DNA of 64,000 nt. Source: Mesostigma viride (taxonomy: Eukaryota; Streptophyta; Mesostigmatophyceae; Mesostigmatales; Mesostigmataceae). The notes below the pieces were generated by a model that worked only from the letters and a program-made list of their open reading frames with translations, did not search any database and was not told the origin of the DNA. Positions 10,571 through 20,254 of this stretch are shown here, one piece after another. A program made the translations under genes and the position numbers. Every line of letters starts with the position of its first letter. Position 1 is the stretch's first letter. Where the stretch lies: assembly GCA_009746045.1 (NCBI GenBank), contig RPFO01000080.1:4689556-4753555 (forward strand), read 5' to 3'.

Positions 10571-13492
10571 ATGTTAGAGATAAAGGCTAGGATAGCAAAA
10601 TGGCCGAACATGTCGAGTGGGACGGAGGTATTGTCTCCGACTCGGACGACGATGACGATTTTGCGTACCATGACGGAGGGCTCGGTCGTGCTATACTGGC
10701 ATCCCACGTGCCAAATGCTCTGCAACACCGACGTCCCCTGGCCCCCCATGTTGGTGGGGGTGGTGAAGAAGGTAGAGCAGCCTGCCGATGAGGGGGGCAG
10801 CGAGCCTCACCTGGTCCTCTCTGTATACCGTGCCAGGAGCATGACCGATGCTTGGCATCAGTGGGACCCGAACAGCGCCACATGGCCTCTGCCGAGCAAG
10901 TCGTCCGCAAACTCCCACACAGTCACCATCGCAGCATCCGAGGTCATCCTCACCTATTGGATCCCGGCGAAGAAGCCCACCTCGCGCCACTTGGTGTCTT
11001 TGGATGCCAAGAAAAAGCTGTCTGCTGCGTGCCTGACCGCGCTCAAGCAGGTGCCAAGGGACGCAGGTCACCCGACGGTTGACTGGCAACTAGCTTCAAC
11101 TCCCAAGGGTGTGGTGCACATGGCTGAACGTTGCTGGCAAACGATCTTGGAGCAGGTGATGGGTGGCAAGCTCTGCCTGGTAGGACAACTTGTGTGCAGC
11201 TATGAGATTGTGCACGAGTCCGTCGGCGGCCGCACAGTGAACCGTCCTAGAAGATTCCATGGTCAAGTGGCAGCTGTGGACACGGAACATGGCAAGGTGG
11301 CTATGTTTTGGGGTGCTCAATGGGAAGAGCTGGCGGTGACGTGTGTGGACCTCCCAGAATTGGGGAAGAAAATCTGTGGATGCCCCGGTGTGTCGGTCCC
11401 TCCTCTGCAAGCGTCTGAGATCGCCGTTGCCGAGTCCCGCTTACGTGCGGAGGTGCACGCTGCGCTGACCAGCGCAACTGCGCGCAGCTCGCCTGAGGCA
11501 GCGCGCGGCACGGCCGACACAACTAAGCGCAAGCCGCCTGCGCCTGCAGCAACCAGCACAGCCACGCGCAACCCACGTGCGGTGGCGACCAACTTGCGCG
11601 CAGCAGTGCGCGCCCTGAATGATAAGGCTGCAAGTGACTTGCGTGCGCCCGCGCGTGCGGCCACCGGCGCGGCTGCACCTGCCAACTCGCCTGCGCCTGC
11701 ACTCACGACCACCGGCGCGGCTGCACCTAGCAAGTCGCCTACGCCCGCGCGCGCGGCAGCCGGCGTGGCTGCACCTGCCAACTCGCCTGCGCCTGCACTC
11801 ACGACCACCGGCGCGGCTGCACCTAGCAAGTCGCCTACGCCCGCGCCTGCGGCCCCCGGCGCGGCTGCACCTGCCAACTCGCCTGCGCCCGCGCCTGCGG
11901 CCACCGGCGTGGCTGCACCTGCCAACTCGCCTACGCCCGCGCCTGCGGCCACCGGCGCGGCTGCACCTGCCAACTCGCCTGCGCCTGCGCGCGCGGCAGC
12001 ACCTGCCAACTCGCCTGCGCCTGCGCGCGCGGCCACCGGTGTGGCTGCACCTGCCAACTCGCTTGCGCCTGCGCGCGCGGCAGCACCTGCCAACTCGCCT
12101 GCGCCTGCGCGCGCGGCCACCTGCGCGGCTGCACCTGCCAACTCGCTTGCGCCTGCGCGCGCGGCAGCACCTGCCAACTCGCCTGCGCCTGCGCGCGCGG
12201 CCACCTGCGCGGCTGCACCTGCCAACTCGCCTACGCCCGCGCCTGCGGCCACCGGCGCGGCTGCACCTGCCAACTCGCTTGCGCCTGCGCGCGCGGCAGC
12301 ACCTGCCAACTGGCCTGCGCCTGCGCGCGCGGCAGCACCTGCCAACTCGCTTGCGCCTGCGCGCGCGGCAGCACCTGCCGACTCGCCTGCGCCTGCGCGC
12401 GCGGCCACCGGCGTGGCTGCACCTGCCAACTCGCCTACGCCCGCGCCTGCGGCCACCGGCGTGGCTGCACCTGCCAACTCGCCTACGCCCGCGCCTGTGG
12501 CCACCGGCGCGGCTGCACCTGCCAACTCGCTTGCGCCTGCGCGCGCGGCAGCACCTGCCAACTCGCCTGCGCCTGCGCGCGCGGCCACTGGCGTGGCTGC
12601 ACCTGCCAACTTGCCTACGCCCGCGCCTGCGGCCACCGGCGCGGCTGCACCTGCCAACTCGCTTGCGCCTGCGCGCGCGGCATCACCTGCCAACTCGCCT
12701 GCGCCTGCGCGCGCGGCCACCGGCGTGGCTGCACCTGCCAACTCGCCTACGCCCGCGCCTGCGGCCACCGGCGCGGCTGCACCTGCCAACTCGCTTGCGC
12801 CTGCGCGCGCGGCAGCACCTGCCAACTCGCCTGCGCCTGCGCGCGCGGCCACTGGCGTGGCTGCACCTGCCAACTTGCCTACGCCCGCGCCTGCGGCCAC
12901 CGGCGCGGCTGCACCTGCCAACTCGCTTGCGCCTGCGCGCGCGGCATCACCTGCCAACTCGCCTGCGCCTGCGCGCGCGGCCACCGGCGTGGCTGCACCT
13001 GCCAACTCGCCTACGCCCGCGCCTGCGGCCACCGGCGCGGCTGCACCTGCCAACTCGCTTGCGCCTGCGCGCGCGGCAGCACCTGCCAACTCGCCTGCGC
13101 CTGCGCGCGCGGCCACCTGCGCGGCTGCACCTGCCAACTCGCTTGCGCCTGCGCGCGCGGCAGCACCTGCCAACTCGCCTGCGCCTGCGCGCGCGGCCAC
13201 CGGCGTGGCTGCACCTGCCAACTCGCCTACGCCCGCGCCTGCGGCCACCGGCGCGGCTGCACCTGCCAACTTGCTTGCGCCTGCGCGCGCGGCAGCACCT
13301 GCCAACTCGCCTGCGCCTGCGCGCGCGGCCACCTGCGCGGCTGCACCTCCCGACTCGCCTGCGCCTGCGCGCGCGGCAGCCGGCGCGGCTGAAGAAGATA
13401 TGTTGTCTGATTCCCGTCGTCGCCGGGCACACCGTTACATAGTGTGTCCGGACAGTGATAGCGATGGAGCCCCGGAGGCTATGGAAACATGA
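10571..13492 (+). CDS. Plus-strand gene of the TIR element, Ala/Pro repeat protein
   Basis: The long frame has 973 residues, but its first 40 look out of frame. A better start is ATG at 10600, giving an acidic N-terminus (SDSDDDDD), with a frame change near 10660-10690 into the long frame. Residues about 38-290 are non-repetitive and include GSVVLYWHP and PWPPMLVGVV, which resembles the aromatic/proline motif of PWWP-like barrels; this is weak evidence. The rest, to about residue 930, is Ala/Pro repeats (PANSPAPARAA). The C-terminus is Ser/Asp-rich with an Arg cluster. It is divergent from the zinc-finger gene across the palindromes. The function is unknown and it does not look like a transposase. 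Confidence 0.5.
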   Translation: MLEIKARIAKWPNMSSGTEVLSPTRTTMTILRTMTEGSVVLYWHPTCQMLCNTDVPWPPMLVGVVKKVEQPADEGGSEPHLVLSVYRARSMTDAWHQWDPNSATWPLPSKSSANSHTVTIAASEVILTYWIPAKKPTSRHLVSLDAKKKLSAACLTALKQVPRDAGHPTVDWQLASTPKGVVHMAERCWQTILEQVMGGKLCLVGQLVCSYEIVHESVGGRTVNRPRRFHGQVAAVDTEHGKVAMFWGAQWEELAVTCVDLPELGKKICGCPGVSVPPLQASEIAVAESRLRAEVHAALTSATARSSPEAARGTADTTKRKPPAPAATSTATRNPRAVATNLRAAVRALNDKAASDLRAPARAATGAAAPANSPAPALTTTGAAAPSKSPTPARAAAGVAAPANSPAPALTTTGAAAPSKSPTPAPAAPGAAAPANSPAPAPAATGVAAPANSPTPAPAATGAAAPANSPAPARAAAPANSPAPARAATGVAAPANSLAPARAAAPANSPAPARAATCAAAPANSLAPARAAAPANSPAPARAATCAAAPANSPTPAPAATGAAAPANSLAPARAAAPANWPAPARAAAPANSLAPARAAAPADSPAPARAATGVAAPANSPTPAPAATGVAAPANSPTPAPVATGAAAPANSLAPARAAAPANSPAPARAATGVAAPANLPTPAPAATGAAAPANSLAPARAASPANSPAPARAATGVAAPANSPTPAPAATGAAAPANSLAPARAAAPANSPAPARAATGVAAPANLPTPAPAATGAAAPANSLAPARAASPANSPAPARAATGVAAPANSPTPAPAATGAAAPANSLAPARAAAPANSPAPARAATCAAAPANSLAPARAAAPANSPAPARAATGVAAPANSPTPAPAATGAAAPANLLAPARAAAPANSPAPARAATCAAAPPDSPAPARAAAGAAEEDMLSDSRRRRAHRYIVCPDSDSDGAPEAMET
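11640..13390. repeat. GC-rich 36/48-bp coding minisatellite
   Basis: Alternating units of about 36 and 48 bp built on CTGCCAACTCGCCTGCGCC, all multiples of 3. Several blocks are nearly identical over 200 bp (for example 12545-12720 and 12800-12980), a sign of recent homogenisation. Confidence 0.9.
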
Positions 13493-14222
13493 AGTCGCGG
13501 TTGCTACCATTGTTGCTACCAATGATTGCTATGTGTGCACCATGGCTGCCAACATTGCTGCTTCCTTTGCTGCTTCTCCGCTGATATGCCGTGCTTTTGA
13601 TTCACTCTCTGCCATGCATGCCAGTATAGTGCTGCCACCATTGTCATGATGTAACTTGTCAACACCAATGCATGTTCTGATTCTGATGTGATTGATTATA
13701 TTCCTGGCCTGCATGAGTCTGTTGAGGTTGTTTGTCGCTGCTGCGGCTGCTATGACCATTACTAGTGTGCTCATGTGAGTTTTTTGCCATGTCCATTTGC
13801 GCAGTCATGGAGCATTTCAAGGTTTGCCCGAGATTTACGAGACCCAAGTGTCAGTCATTTTCCGCGAAGCCGCGATATAATCCCTGACAGAAACTGGCAA
13901 AAACCACATGGAACATATGCAGAATCCTCCTTGATAATGTCTCATGTAGTAGATACATTCCAGCCTTTGCAATTACAATCACGTCACTAAATTTTTAAGT
14001 ATGCAAAATTACAAGCTGTGAGTGCAATTGTCTCTACTCATCATAAGATACCAGCTTGACAATCATGAATGCCCATTTGGTTACAGCATATAAGGCAACT
14101 TGTCATTATATAACACAATTATTGACTTGAAACTCCTCGACCAATGCAAAAATTTGCCCAAACCTTCTATCAAACTATTTTGGGAAGTCCACAGCATCCA
14201 AAAAACACATTTTTCAAATTTT
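13493..14222. other. 3' flank of the plus-strand gene
   Basis: No coding exon recognised. It would hold the 3' untranslated region and the AT-rich inner right end of the TIR element. Confidence 0.4.
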
Positions 14223-14244
14223 CATTTAGGACAGACCTGCAGCC
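14223..14244 (+). repeat. Subterminal direct repeat, right copy
   Basis: Matches 5101-5122 with one mismatch in the same orientation, although the neighbouring terminal repeats are inverted relative to each other. Confidence 0.7.
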
Positions 14245-14247
14245 TCC

Positions 14248-14278
14248 CAAATCTGTCCTAACCCAAACAAACCACCCG
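14248..14278 (-). repeat. Right terminal inverted repeat (31 bp)
   Basis: Reverse complement of 5068-5098 without mismatch. It is followed by CCGTG at 14279-14283, the right copy of the presumed target duplication. Confidence 0.85.
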
Positions 14279-14283
14279 CCGTG

Positions 14284-16416
14284 ATACTCATTCAGGACAG
14301 GCCTGACATGGGGCACTGATACCTCATCCACAACCTTCCTCTTCAGCACAAATCTCAAAGCAAGCTTCCTTGATGCTGGGGGACGTCTGTCTGTTGGTGC
14401 AGCACACTCAAACTGCAACCACTCCTCCAATGCCTTGGAGAAGGCGAGCTTCCAAGCCTCAAACAAAGTAGGCGAGCTCATCTCTTGGACTAGCTGGTCA
14501 TATGTCAAAGGAGAGTGTGCAGCAAGGCTCCTGTGAGTTATGCCAATACTGCTGGGGTGCAACACAGCTGGAATCACCAAACTGGCTGCTGGGGGCACCT
14601 CCCCTTCATCCCATTTTACACCCTTGACCGGCTTGACCCTGCACCTGATTGGAAATGTTGTCCTGAAATTTTCTAGGGGAATCATCCCCCAGCCATCTCT
14701 TTTCAGAGCTGTAGCTCTGATAGAAATCCCAGGATTGCCCAGAAAATTCTGACCCAAAATCACAGGGCCATCATAGTCCTCTAGGACAAGGAAGGTCACA
14801 TCCACACCCATGACAGGGGCAGTAACCTCTCCCAACACCCTTAGATGCGTCCTACCACTGAAATCAGACACCCAGGGGCAACTTGGTTCTCCGACCAGCA
14901 GTTCTCCTGTATGCTGAGGTCCCATGACAGAAACCTGTGCATTGGTATCTATCTCCATGGCAGCTACCTCAGGTTCATCCAACTGGACAAGCTTGGACAC
15001 CTTAGGCTCCTTCTTGGCTCTTTGCAAAGCCTGTACAATATCTGATAGACGCACACCCCTAGGCCTGGTGTCGGGCCGTTCCGGAGGTGCAGCCTGTCCG
15101 CCTGCTTGCCCAACCACCGTATGTGAAGGTACCCCAGGGGCCGGGCCAGGGTCACCCTGAGGGCTCGATACAGCTGTAGCACCCTGATCAGGAAGCTCCA
15201 CGTCACCCCCGCCTTGTACACCAGCGGGCACCTGGAAGAGGTCTCCTTGATTACCTCCCCGGGGACGGATCTTTGACCAGGACAGACGGTGCACTGCTTG
15301 GGAGCCATCAATGGCCACCCAGCACTTATGGCCAGCGGCTTCTACTCGGGTCACCACCCCATCATGCCAGCTGCCACGTTTCCCTGGAAAGCTTGGTTCC
15401 TTCCACACAACAACCTGTTGTCCAACGTTAGGTTCTAGGACACTCCAGCCCTTGTCTTTCTGCCTCAGCTTGAGGAACTTGGCCTCTAGCTTCTCCTTCC
15501 ATGCCTGCTCAGCATCAGCTGGCAGCATCCTGGTATGCAGCATAAGAGGATTGATGGCAATGTCACCAAAGAACATGGGAGTCCTGAGGTTCAGCCTATC
15601 CTCCACAGAACGTAGCCATGCAGATGTCACAATGGCAGATGACGTCCTTGGAATCCTCTCCACCAGCAGCACAGTCTTGATCTCTTGGATGGCTCTCTCC
15701 ACCACCCCTTGCTGGCCGTGGCTCTCCCTGGGTGTAATCAGCAACTCTGGAAACTCTGGCAGGTTCTCACAGCACTCAAACTGAATGTCACACTGCAACA
15801 ACTCCAACCCAGGGTACCTGCTCCTTGTCAACTTCAGAGCAGCAATTAATGTAGGCTTCTCCATGTCAGGCAGGATCTCTAGGGTCTTGTACTTGGTATA
15901 TCTGTCCACTGCCACCAGCAGCTTCAAACCCCTGATTCTCTGAATATCTACCTGCACATGGCCTGGCTGCAAAATAGGAGTCCTGGCATGAGACTGCTTG
16001 GGCTTTCTAGCAACTAGCCTGCACTTGCAAGCTTGAGCAACCTGTTGGCAGATGGAGTACAACTCACTTCCTCCCAGCCGTCTAGCAACTTGCAAAGACT
16101 GAGCTGCATGGCCAAACATGGTATGCAACCTTGAGGCAATGTCATACAAGAGAGAAAATCTTTTATTGTCATTATTAGCACTCAAGGTATGTACAGATCC
16201 CTTATGTACAGGAGGCACCAGGGTCGTGCCTGTCAGACTGTCTCCAGCCCTATCCTCATCCTGACCATCCTGTGCCAGTCCTGCACGGTCAGAATGCTTC
16301 TGAGATCCACCTGGGTCCACATCACCAGGTCCTACCTCAGGCTCAGCACCGCCATGGCGGGCACGTTGGCGAGTAACCACTGCAGCTACAGCTGGCATAC
16401 TCTCTGTGGTAACCAA
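14284..16416 (-). pseudogene. Copia integrase with retropepsin-like domain
   Basis: A single open frame. Near its start lies DGASLVTTES, the remnant of a DTGAS-type protease site broken by a frameshift around 16410. Then come a GAG-pre-integrase zinc motif (LHTMFGH then paired cysteines, about residues 95-135), an integrase core (Asp in HVQVDIQ, Asp in LLQCDIQ, Glu in GVVERAIQEIK, with spacing a little shorter than DD35E), and a C-terminal integrase barrel-like stretch. About residues 480-570 form a second retropepsin-like unit: EIDTNAQVSVM and, 60 residues on, VILGQNFLG. The frame ends in the N-terminal part of reverse transcriptase (RPVLNEYH), where the 9.2-kb element interrupts it. Finding a retropepsin between integrase and RT is unusual for Copia. 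Confidence 0.8.
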
Positions 16417-16555
16417 GCTTGCCCCATCGTGTCCAATAGGCTCTTCACTAGAGCATGGGGCTGCCCCTCACTGCCGTCACTAGCAGCTACATTACACACC
16501 CCTGGGGGCACCCTCCAGGGTTCAGGGATGTGTGCAGGCTCAAGTCAATGATCAG

Positions 16556-17730
16556 CAGCCTTGCCCTTGCCCTTATCCTGGGATGGACCAGCCTTGTCCT
16601 TGCTGCCACCCTGAGCTGGCTTGCTCTGACCTTCCTGCCTCAGGTACGAGGGACACTCATTCCTGAAGTGACCCTTCCCTGGCAGAAATAACATTCCACC
16701 TGACTGATGTCCCGTGAGGTCCCACTGCTGGGCCCAGCCTTGGGAGGACCACCCACCCTCTTGAAGTCAAACTGGGACTGTGGATGTCCCGACTTCGGCG
16801 GGGTCCCCCGTCCAGCCCTTCTGTCACGCCCCCTCCTGGACCTTCCTCGACCCCTTGAAGAGGTCTCAGGCCCTCTCGAGGGCGCTGGGCCCCCGTGGCC
16901 CGATCCCCTCATGGACTTAACCGCAGGTTCAGCGGCCTCCTCGTCCCCTTGACGAGGGCGCTTACCACCACGTACTTGCCGCTGAAACACTCATACAACT
17001 GGTCCGTCATGGCTGCCCAGCCATGGACCTGTCGCATGTGGATGGTCACATTATCCATGGTGACCGGATCCAGCTGCAGCGACTTGAGAAAGTCGCCCAT
17101 GGCCATCCGATCTGCGACGAAGAATCCCTTGGCCATGGCGTCCTCCCTCAGCTTGACGAAGTCTTCAAAGGCGTGGACCACTAGCTGCCCCTTGATGGGC
17201 TTGTAGTCCAGGTATTCTTGCTTCAGGTGGGACCCATCTATGGTCCTCTTGTCACTCAGGAACACCCTGAGTCGCGTCATAAACGCCGCCCAGGTGTCCC
17301 CCGCCGCGTGTCGCTCCCGAACAAACTTGAACAGCCGCCTCGCCGACTGCCTTATGTAGGCACTAGACGCCAGGATGCGAAGCTTGTCACCGGTGTATAT
17401 CTCCGTGTACAAGTTCATGTCCTCTAACATCCTCTCAGCGTCCCGGGGCTGCCAATTGTCCTTGATGGACTGAAACTGGCCTAGCACCGCGTACCCCTCA
17501 GCCACGGTCGGTCGCTTAGGTGCCGCTTGATCTGCGGCTGGCGCGTTCTGACCGCCCTGCGATCCTTGGCTCTGATCATCTGGCAGCGCAGCCTGGTCTC
17601 CCAGCGCCTGGCCGTCCCCGCGTCCATCGCGTCCACCGCGTCCATCGCGTCCATCTCGTCCATCCATCCCAGCGCCGCGCCGCGCAAAGCCCATAAGGCG
17701 CGCTTGTTGGTCAATAGCACCCTCACTCAT
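16556..17730 (-). pseudogene. Copia gag with broken zinc knuckle
   Basis: The frame 17730-16909 starts at an ATG with a low-complexity Asp/Gly/Arg N-terminus, then a helical capsid-like region (WQPRDAERMLEDMN to MTDQLYECFSGKY) like the gag domain of plant Copia elements. A frame change near 16950 leads to an Arg/Gly-rich stretch and CYFCQG, the first half of a CX2CX4HX4C zinc knuckle. A single missing base right after it puts the His and last Cys in another frame. The gene lies directly upstream of the integrase frame in the same orientation. Confidence 0.75.
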
Positions 17731-17825
17731 GATGGCCTCTGTTCAGATCTGCTACAGCCAGCCAAGTGGCCAAGCAGCAATTAAAGCAATATAAGCTACT
17801 GAACAAGAAAGGAAAATGCCAAGTG

Positions 17826-18752
17826 TTACCACTCAGGCAAGACCACCACGGTCGCCCCAGGCGCGTCCTGGTTCTCCTTGTCGCTGTCGCTGTCGCTGTC
17901 GCTCACCACAATCAGCTCTGGCACCCTGCTACCCGCTGCGCCGTCGTCGACCCGCTGTCGGCCCGCGATGACAGAATCGTCACCGTTAGTATAGTAGACA
18001 GGTGACAACCCGTCGTTGGCACCCCGCGGATTGTATCTTGGCACCTCGTGGTCGCCAAGTGCCTCGTCGCCTAGCCCAGCGACGCCCACTGCTCCCACCT
18101 CAAGGTCACTATCGTAACCAAGAGGGGCAAACTCTTCCCAACGCGTCACACGAACGCGAAGGGGTTGGGGCAGTTCCTGAAAAGGAACCCTTGCTCGCTC
18201 CGGAAACCTGCCGACTCGTGCCGCACGCTGTCCTCCGGTGAAGGCTTCCGCTGTCGCCCCGACCTCTGCAAGCCGCCTGTAGTGCTCCGCTCCGCGTCGT
18301 TCACGTCGAACTGGTCCCGCTGCAACACCCTCGTCGCCGATTACGCCTGCGAAAGTACGTGGTACACCCGCACCCGCTGCTGCCGGCACGAACTCGTGTC
18401 GCACTGCACCAGCTGCCTCCGCAGCCTCTCCTCGCCTAGCCGCCAACTCCGCACGCACCCGCTCAGCTACTGCTGTAATCACCGTCTGGATGCCGACCAA
18501 ACCGTGAAGCTCTTGCTCGAGGTCGTCGATGCTCCGGTGCTCCGGAATGACGATGGTTTGGACGTGCCGCAGAATTCGCTCCCAATCTTCGACCTGGTCG
18601 TCGACGAATTGCACGAAGCTGCGATTAACAGGCGGACGATCTGCAAGCAATAAAGATAAATCTCGAACGACACGACGCAATTCAGGCGAAATTGAACCCC
18701 CAGCAGACTGCCGAAACCGGAAATTCTGCTGCCGTTGTTCTTCCTGCACCAT
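17826..18752 (-). CDS. Unrecognised ORF, 308 residues, acidic tail
   Basis: A clean frame ending 95 bases upstream of gag on the same strand. The N-terminal half is predicted helical (SPELRRVVRDLSLLLADR, DDQVEDWERILRHV), the middle is Ala/Arg-rich, and the C-terminus has a Ser-Asp run (SDSDSDSDKENQ). I recognise no family. It could be an extra 5' ORF of the retrotransposon or part of an unrelated host gene. The position directly between gag and a foldback element argues that it is not a complete host gene. Confidence 0.4.
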   Translation of the reverse strand: MVQEEQRQQNFRFRQSAGGSISPELRRVVRDLSLLLADRPPVNRSFVQFVDDQVEDWERILRHVQTIVIPEHRSIDDLEQELHGLVGIQTVITAVAERVRAELAARRGEAAEAAGAVRHEFVPAAAGAGVPRTFAGVIGDEGVAAGPVRRERRGAEHYRRLAEVGATAEAFTGGQRAARVGRFPERARVPFQELPQPLRVRVTRWEEFAPLGYDSDLEVGAVGVAGLGDEALGDHEVPRYNPRGANDGLSPVYYTNGDDSVIAGRQRVDDGAAGSRVPELIVVSDSDSDSDKENQDAPGATVVVLPEW

Positions 18753-18847
18753 TCACCACCGGACGAGCTCCTCGCGTCGTCAACGCTGCACACCGCAACC
18801 AGCAACGACCCTCCTGGCCGTTCCGCTGAGACTGTTTGTAATTTGAG

Positions 18848-19508
18848 TTAAGGGGACTCGTCACCAAAACACCAAAAAATCAATAAAAATTCAAAACTCA
18901 CATTAAACCTATGCGAACAATGCCCAAATGGGTTTGGGGACCCAAAGTAGCATTTATGACGATTTGTCGTGCACTTACTTGGGGTATTACCCCCGGCATT
19001 TGGCTAAAAATAGCACAAGACGCTAAACCGTTTTTGCCACGCCACGGTCAATAGGAGCATCTGATTGACCTGCCCATACATTCCAAACAAGTTCCCCCTC
19101 TCCGCGACCGTTTGAGTTACTAACATGGTTCAGCGGGTCAGGTTTGTGAGAGTTATTAATTTTCCCGCGAAAAAAGACCGTATTTTGGCGGGAAAATTAA
19201 TAACTCTCACAAACCTGCCCCGCCGACCCATGTTAGTAGCTCAAACGGTCGAGGAGAGGGGGAACTCGTTTGGAATGTATGGGCAGGTCAATCAGATGCT
19301 CCTATTGACCGTTGGGCGGCAAGAACGGTTTAGCGTCTTGTGCTATTTTTAGCCACATGCCAGGCGACATACCCCTAGTAAGTGCACGACAAATCGTCAT
19401 AAATGCTACTTTGTGTCCCCAATCACTTTTGGGCACTGTTTGCATAGGTTTAATGCGAGTTTTGAATTTTTATTGATTTTTTGGTGTTTTGGTGACGAGT
19501 CCCCTTAA
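18848..19508. mobile_element. TTAA foldback MITE, 661 bp
   Basis: A near-perfect inverted repeat with arms of about 310 bp. The left end reads TTAAGGGGACTCGTCACC, the right end its reverse complement, and the centre is around 19170 (TTTCCCGCG...GGCGGGAAA). TTAA at both ends fits the TTAA target duplication of piggyBac- or Kolobok-type transposases. No coding capacity. It lies about 95 bp upstream of the 308-residue ORF. Confidence 0.9.
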
Positions 19509-20254
19509 CGTTCTTAGCAAACGCAATGTGAAGGATATGGTTGCAATGCAGCAATGTGTGAATATGGTTGGAAACGGAGCTTTGTTAAAAATTGGATAAT
19601 GTTACAGCGCTCACACACTTGAGGCTTGTACACGAGTTTGCCAAGTCAAGGCAACACACGTGAGGCGGGCTCGCAAGAGATGCCCAATTGGCACTGGCCT
19701 ATTCTTTATATACTTGTGCACTGTGCTTGCTAGCGATCCTGAGCAGCCTAGGAGGCCTGCTCAGTAATAACACCCCCGGTACAGTATTCACTACCTGTAC
19801 AGCGCCCAGTTCCTATACAGTAGGTCTGCCATACAGGCACAGTGACCACAGAGTACAGTCACCACAGTGATTATTGCATCTGCACCTAGAAGTCCAGGAC
19901 TAGGCCTGCGGTACCACCAGACCACAGGTTAAGGTTCCTATTTCCTGCGTACGACTATTAACCCAATACCGTCGTAGGTTCAGCACCTAATTCCTGTCAG
20001 CCCAGGAATTACTGTCGACCCCATATGTCGTCGGCAAATATTCACGTCCGACTTAGAAGAACAGCCGGCTCGCGCTCGCGCGCGACCGGGAAGTCGGAAC
20101 GCCATAACTTTCTTGATACTTGTCGGAATGAACTCGTTCCGGTGCCGCTGGAATCGCAGAGAAATGCCGAATCAGGATCACGCCAATGCGCTTGGCGTTA
20201 CCTATCGGTACCAAGGTTACGTTCGGTACTGCCTATCACTCCTCCTCCTCTCAT
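19509..20254. other. Unassigned, possible retroelement remnants
   Basis: Non-coding. 19780-19930 is rich in short ACAGT/CCAG repeats of the kind found in LTRs. 19950-20100 holds an inverted GTACGAC/GTCGTA motif. No matching LTR partner was found. Confidence 0.3.

Larger units (their letters stand above)
5067..14278. mobile_element. 9.2-kb TIR element inserted in Copia RT
   Basis: Seen directly: a 31-base sequence at 5068-5098 recurs perfectly inverted at 14248-14278, and CCGTG flanks the pair at 5062-5066 and 14279-14283, which looks like a 5-bp target duplication. The flanking DNA on both sides is one retrotransposon gene interrupted at this point, so the interval is an insertion. Inside are two divergent genes (9268-6112 minus, 10571-13492 plus), a GCAGCGG minisatellite, and a palindrome cluster between the genes. 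No DDE, tyrosine or HUH nuclease is recognisable, so it is either non-autonomous or uses an unfamiliar enzyme. A 5-bp duplication does not fit hAT (8), Mutator (about 9), Tc1 (TA), piggyBac (TTAA) or CACTA (3). Confidence 0.75.
3739..17730 (-). mobile_element. Copia-class LTR retrotransposon, decayed and interrupted
   Basis: On the minus strand, in order: gag (17730-16556), integrase and a retropepsin-like domain (16416-14284), then reverse transcriptase and RNase H (5061-3739). Integrase upstream of reverse transcriptase is the Copia/Pseudoviridae order. The coding parts are separated by the 9.2-kb insertion at 5067-14278; joining 14284 to 5061 restores the expected distance within the RT N-terminal region. 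Several frameshifts (within gag, at the gag zinc knuckle, at the insertion junction, between RT and RNase H) show it is inactive. No pair of LTRs was identified. Confidence 0.85.

Noticed and set aside
5067-14278. Transposase or recombinase gene inside the 9.2-kb element
   Set aside because: I searched both large proteins for DDE/D-like, HUH and tyrosine recombinase signatures and saw none. Structure prediction is needed before excluding one.
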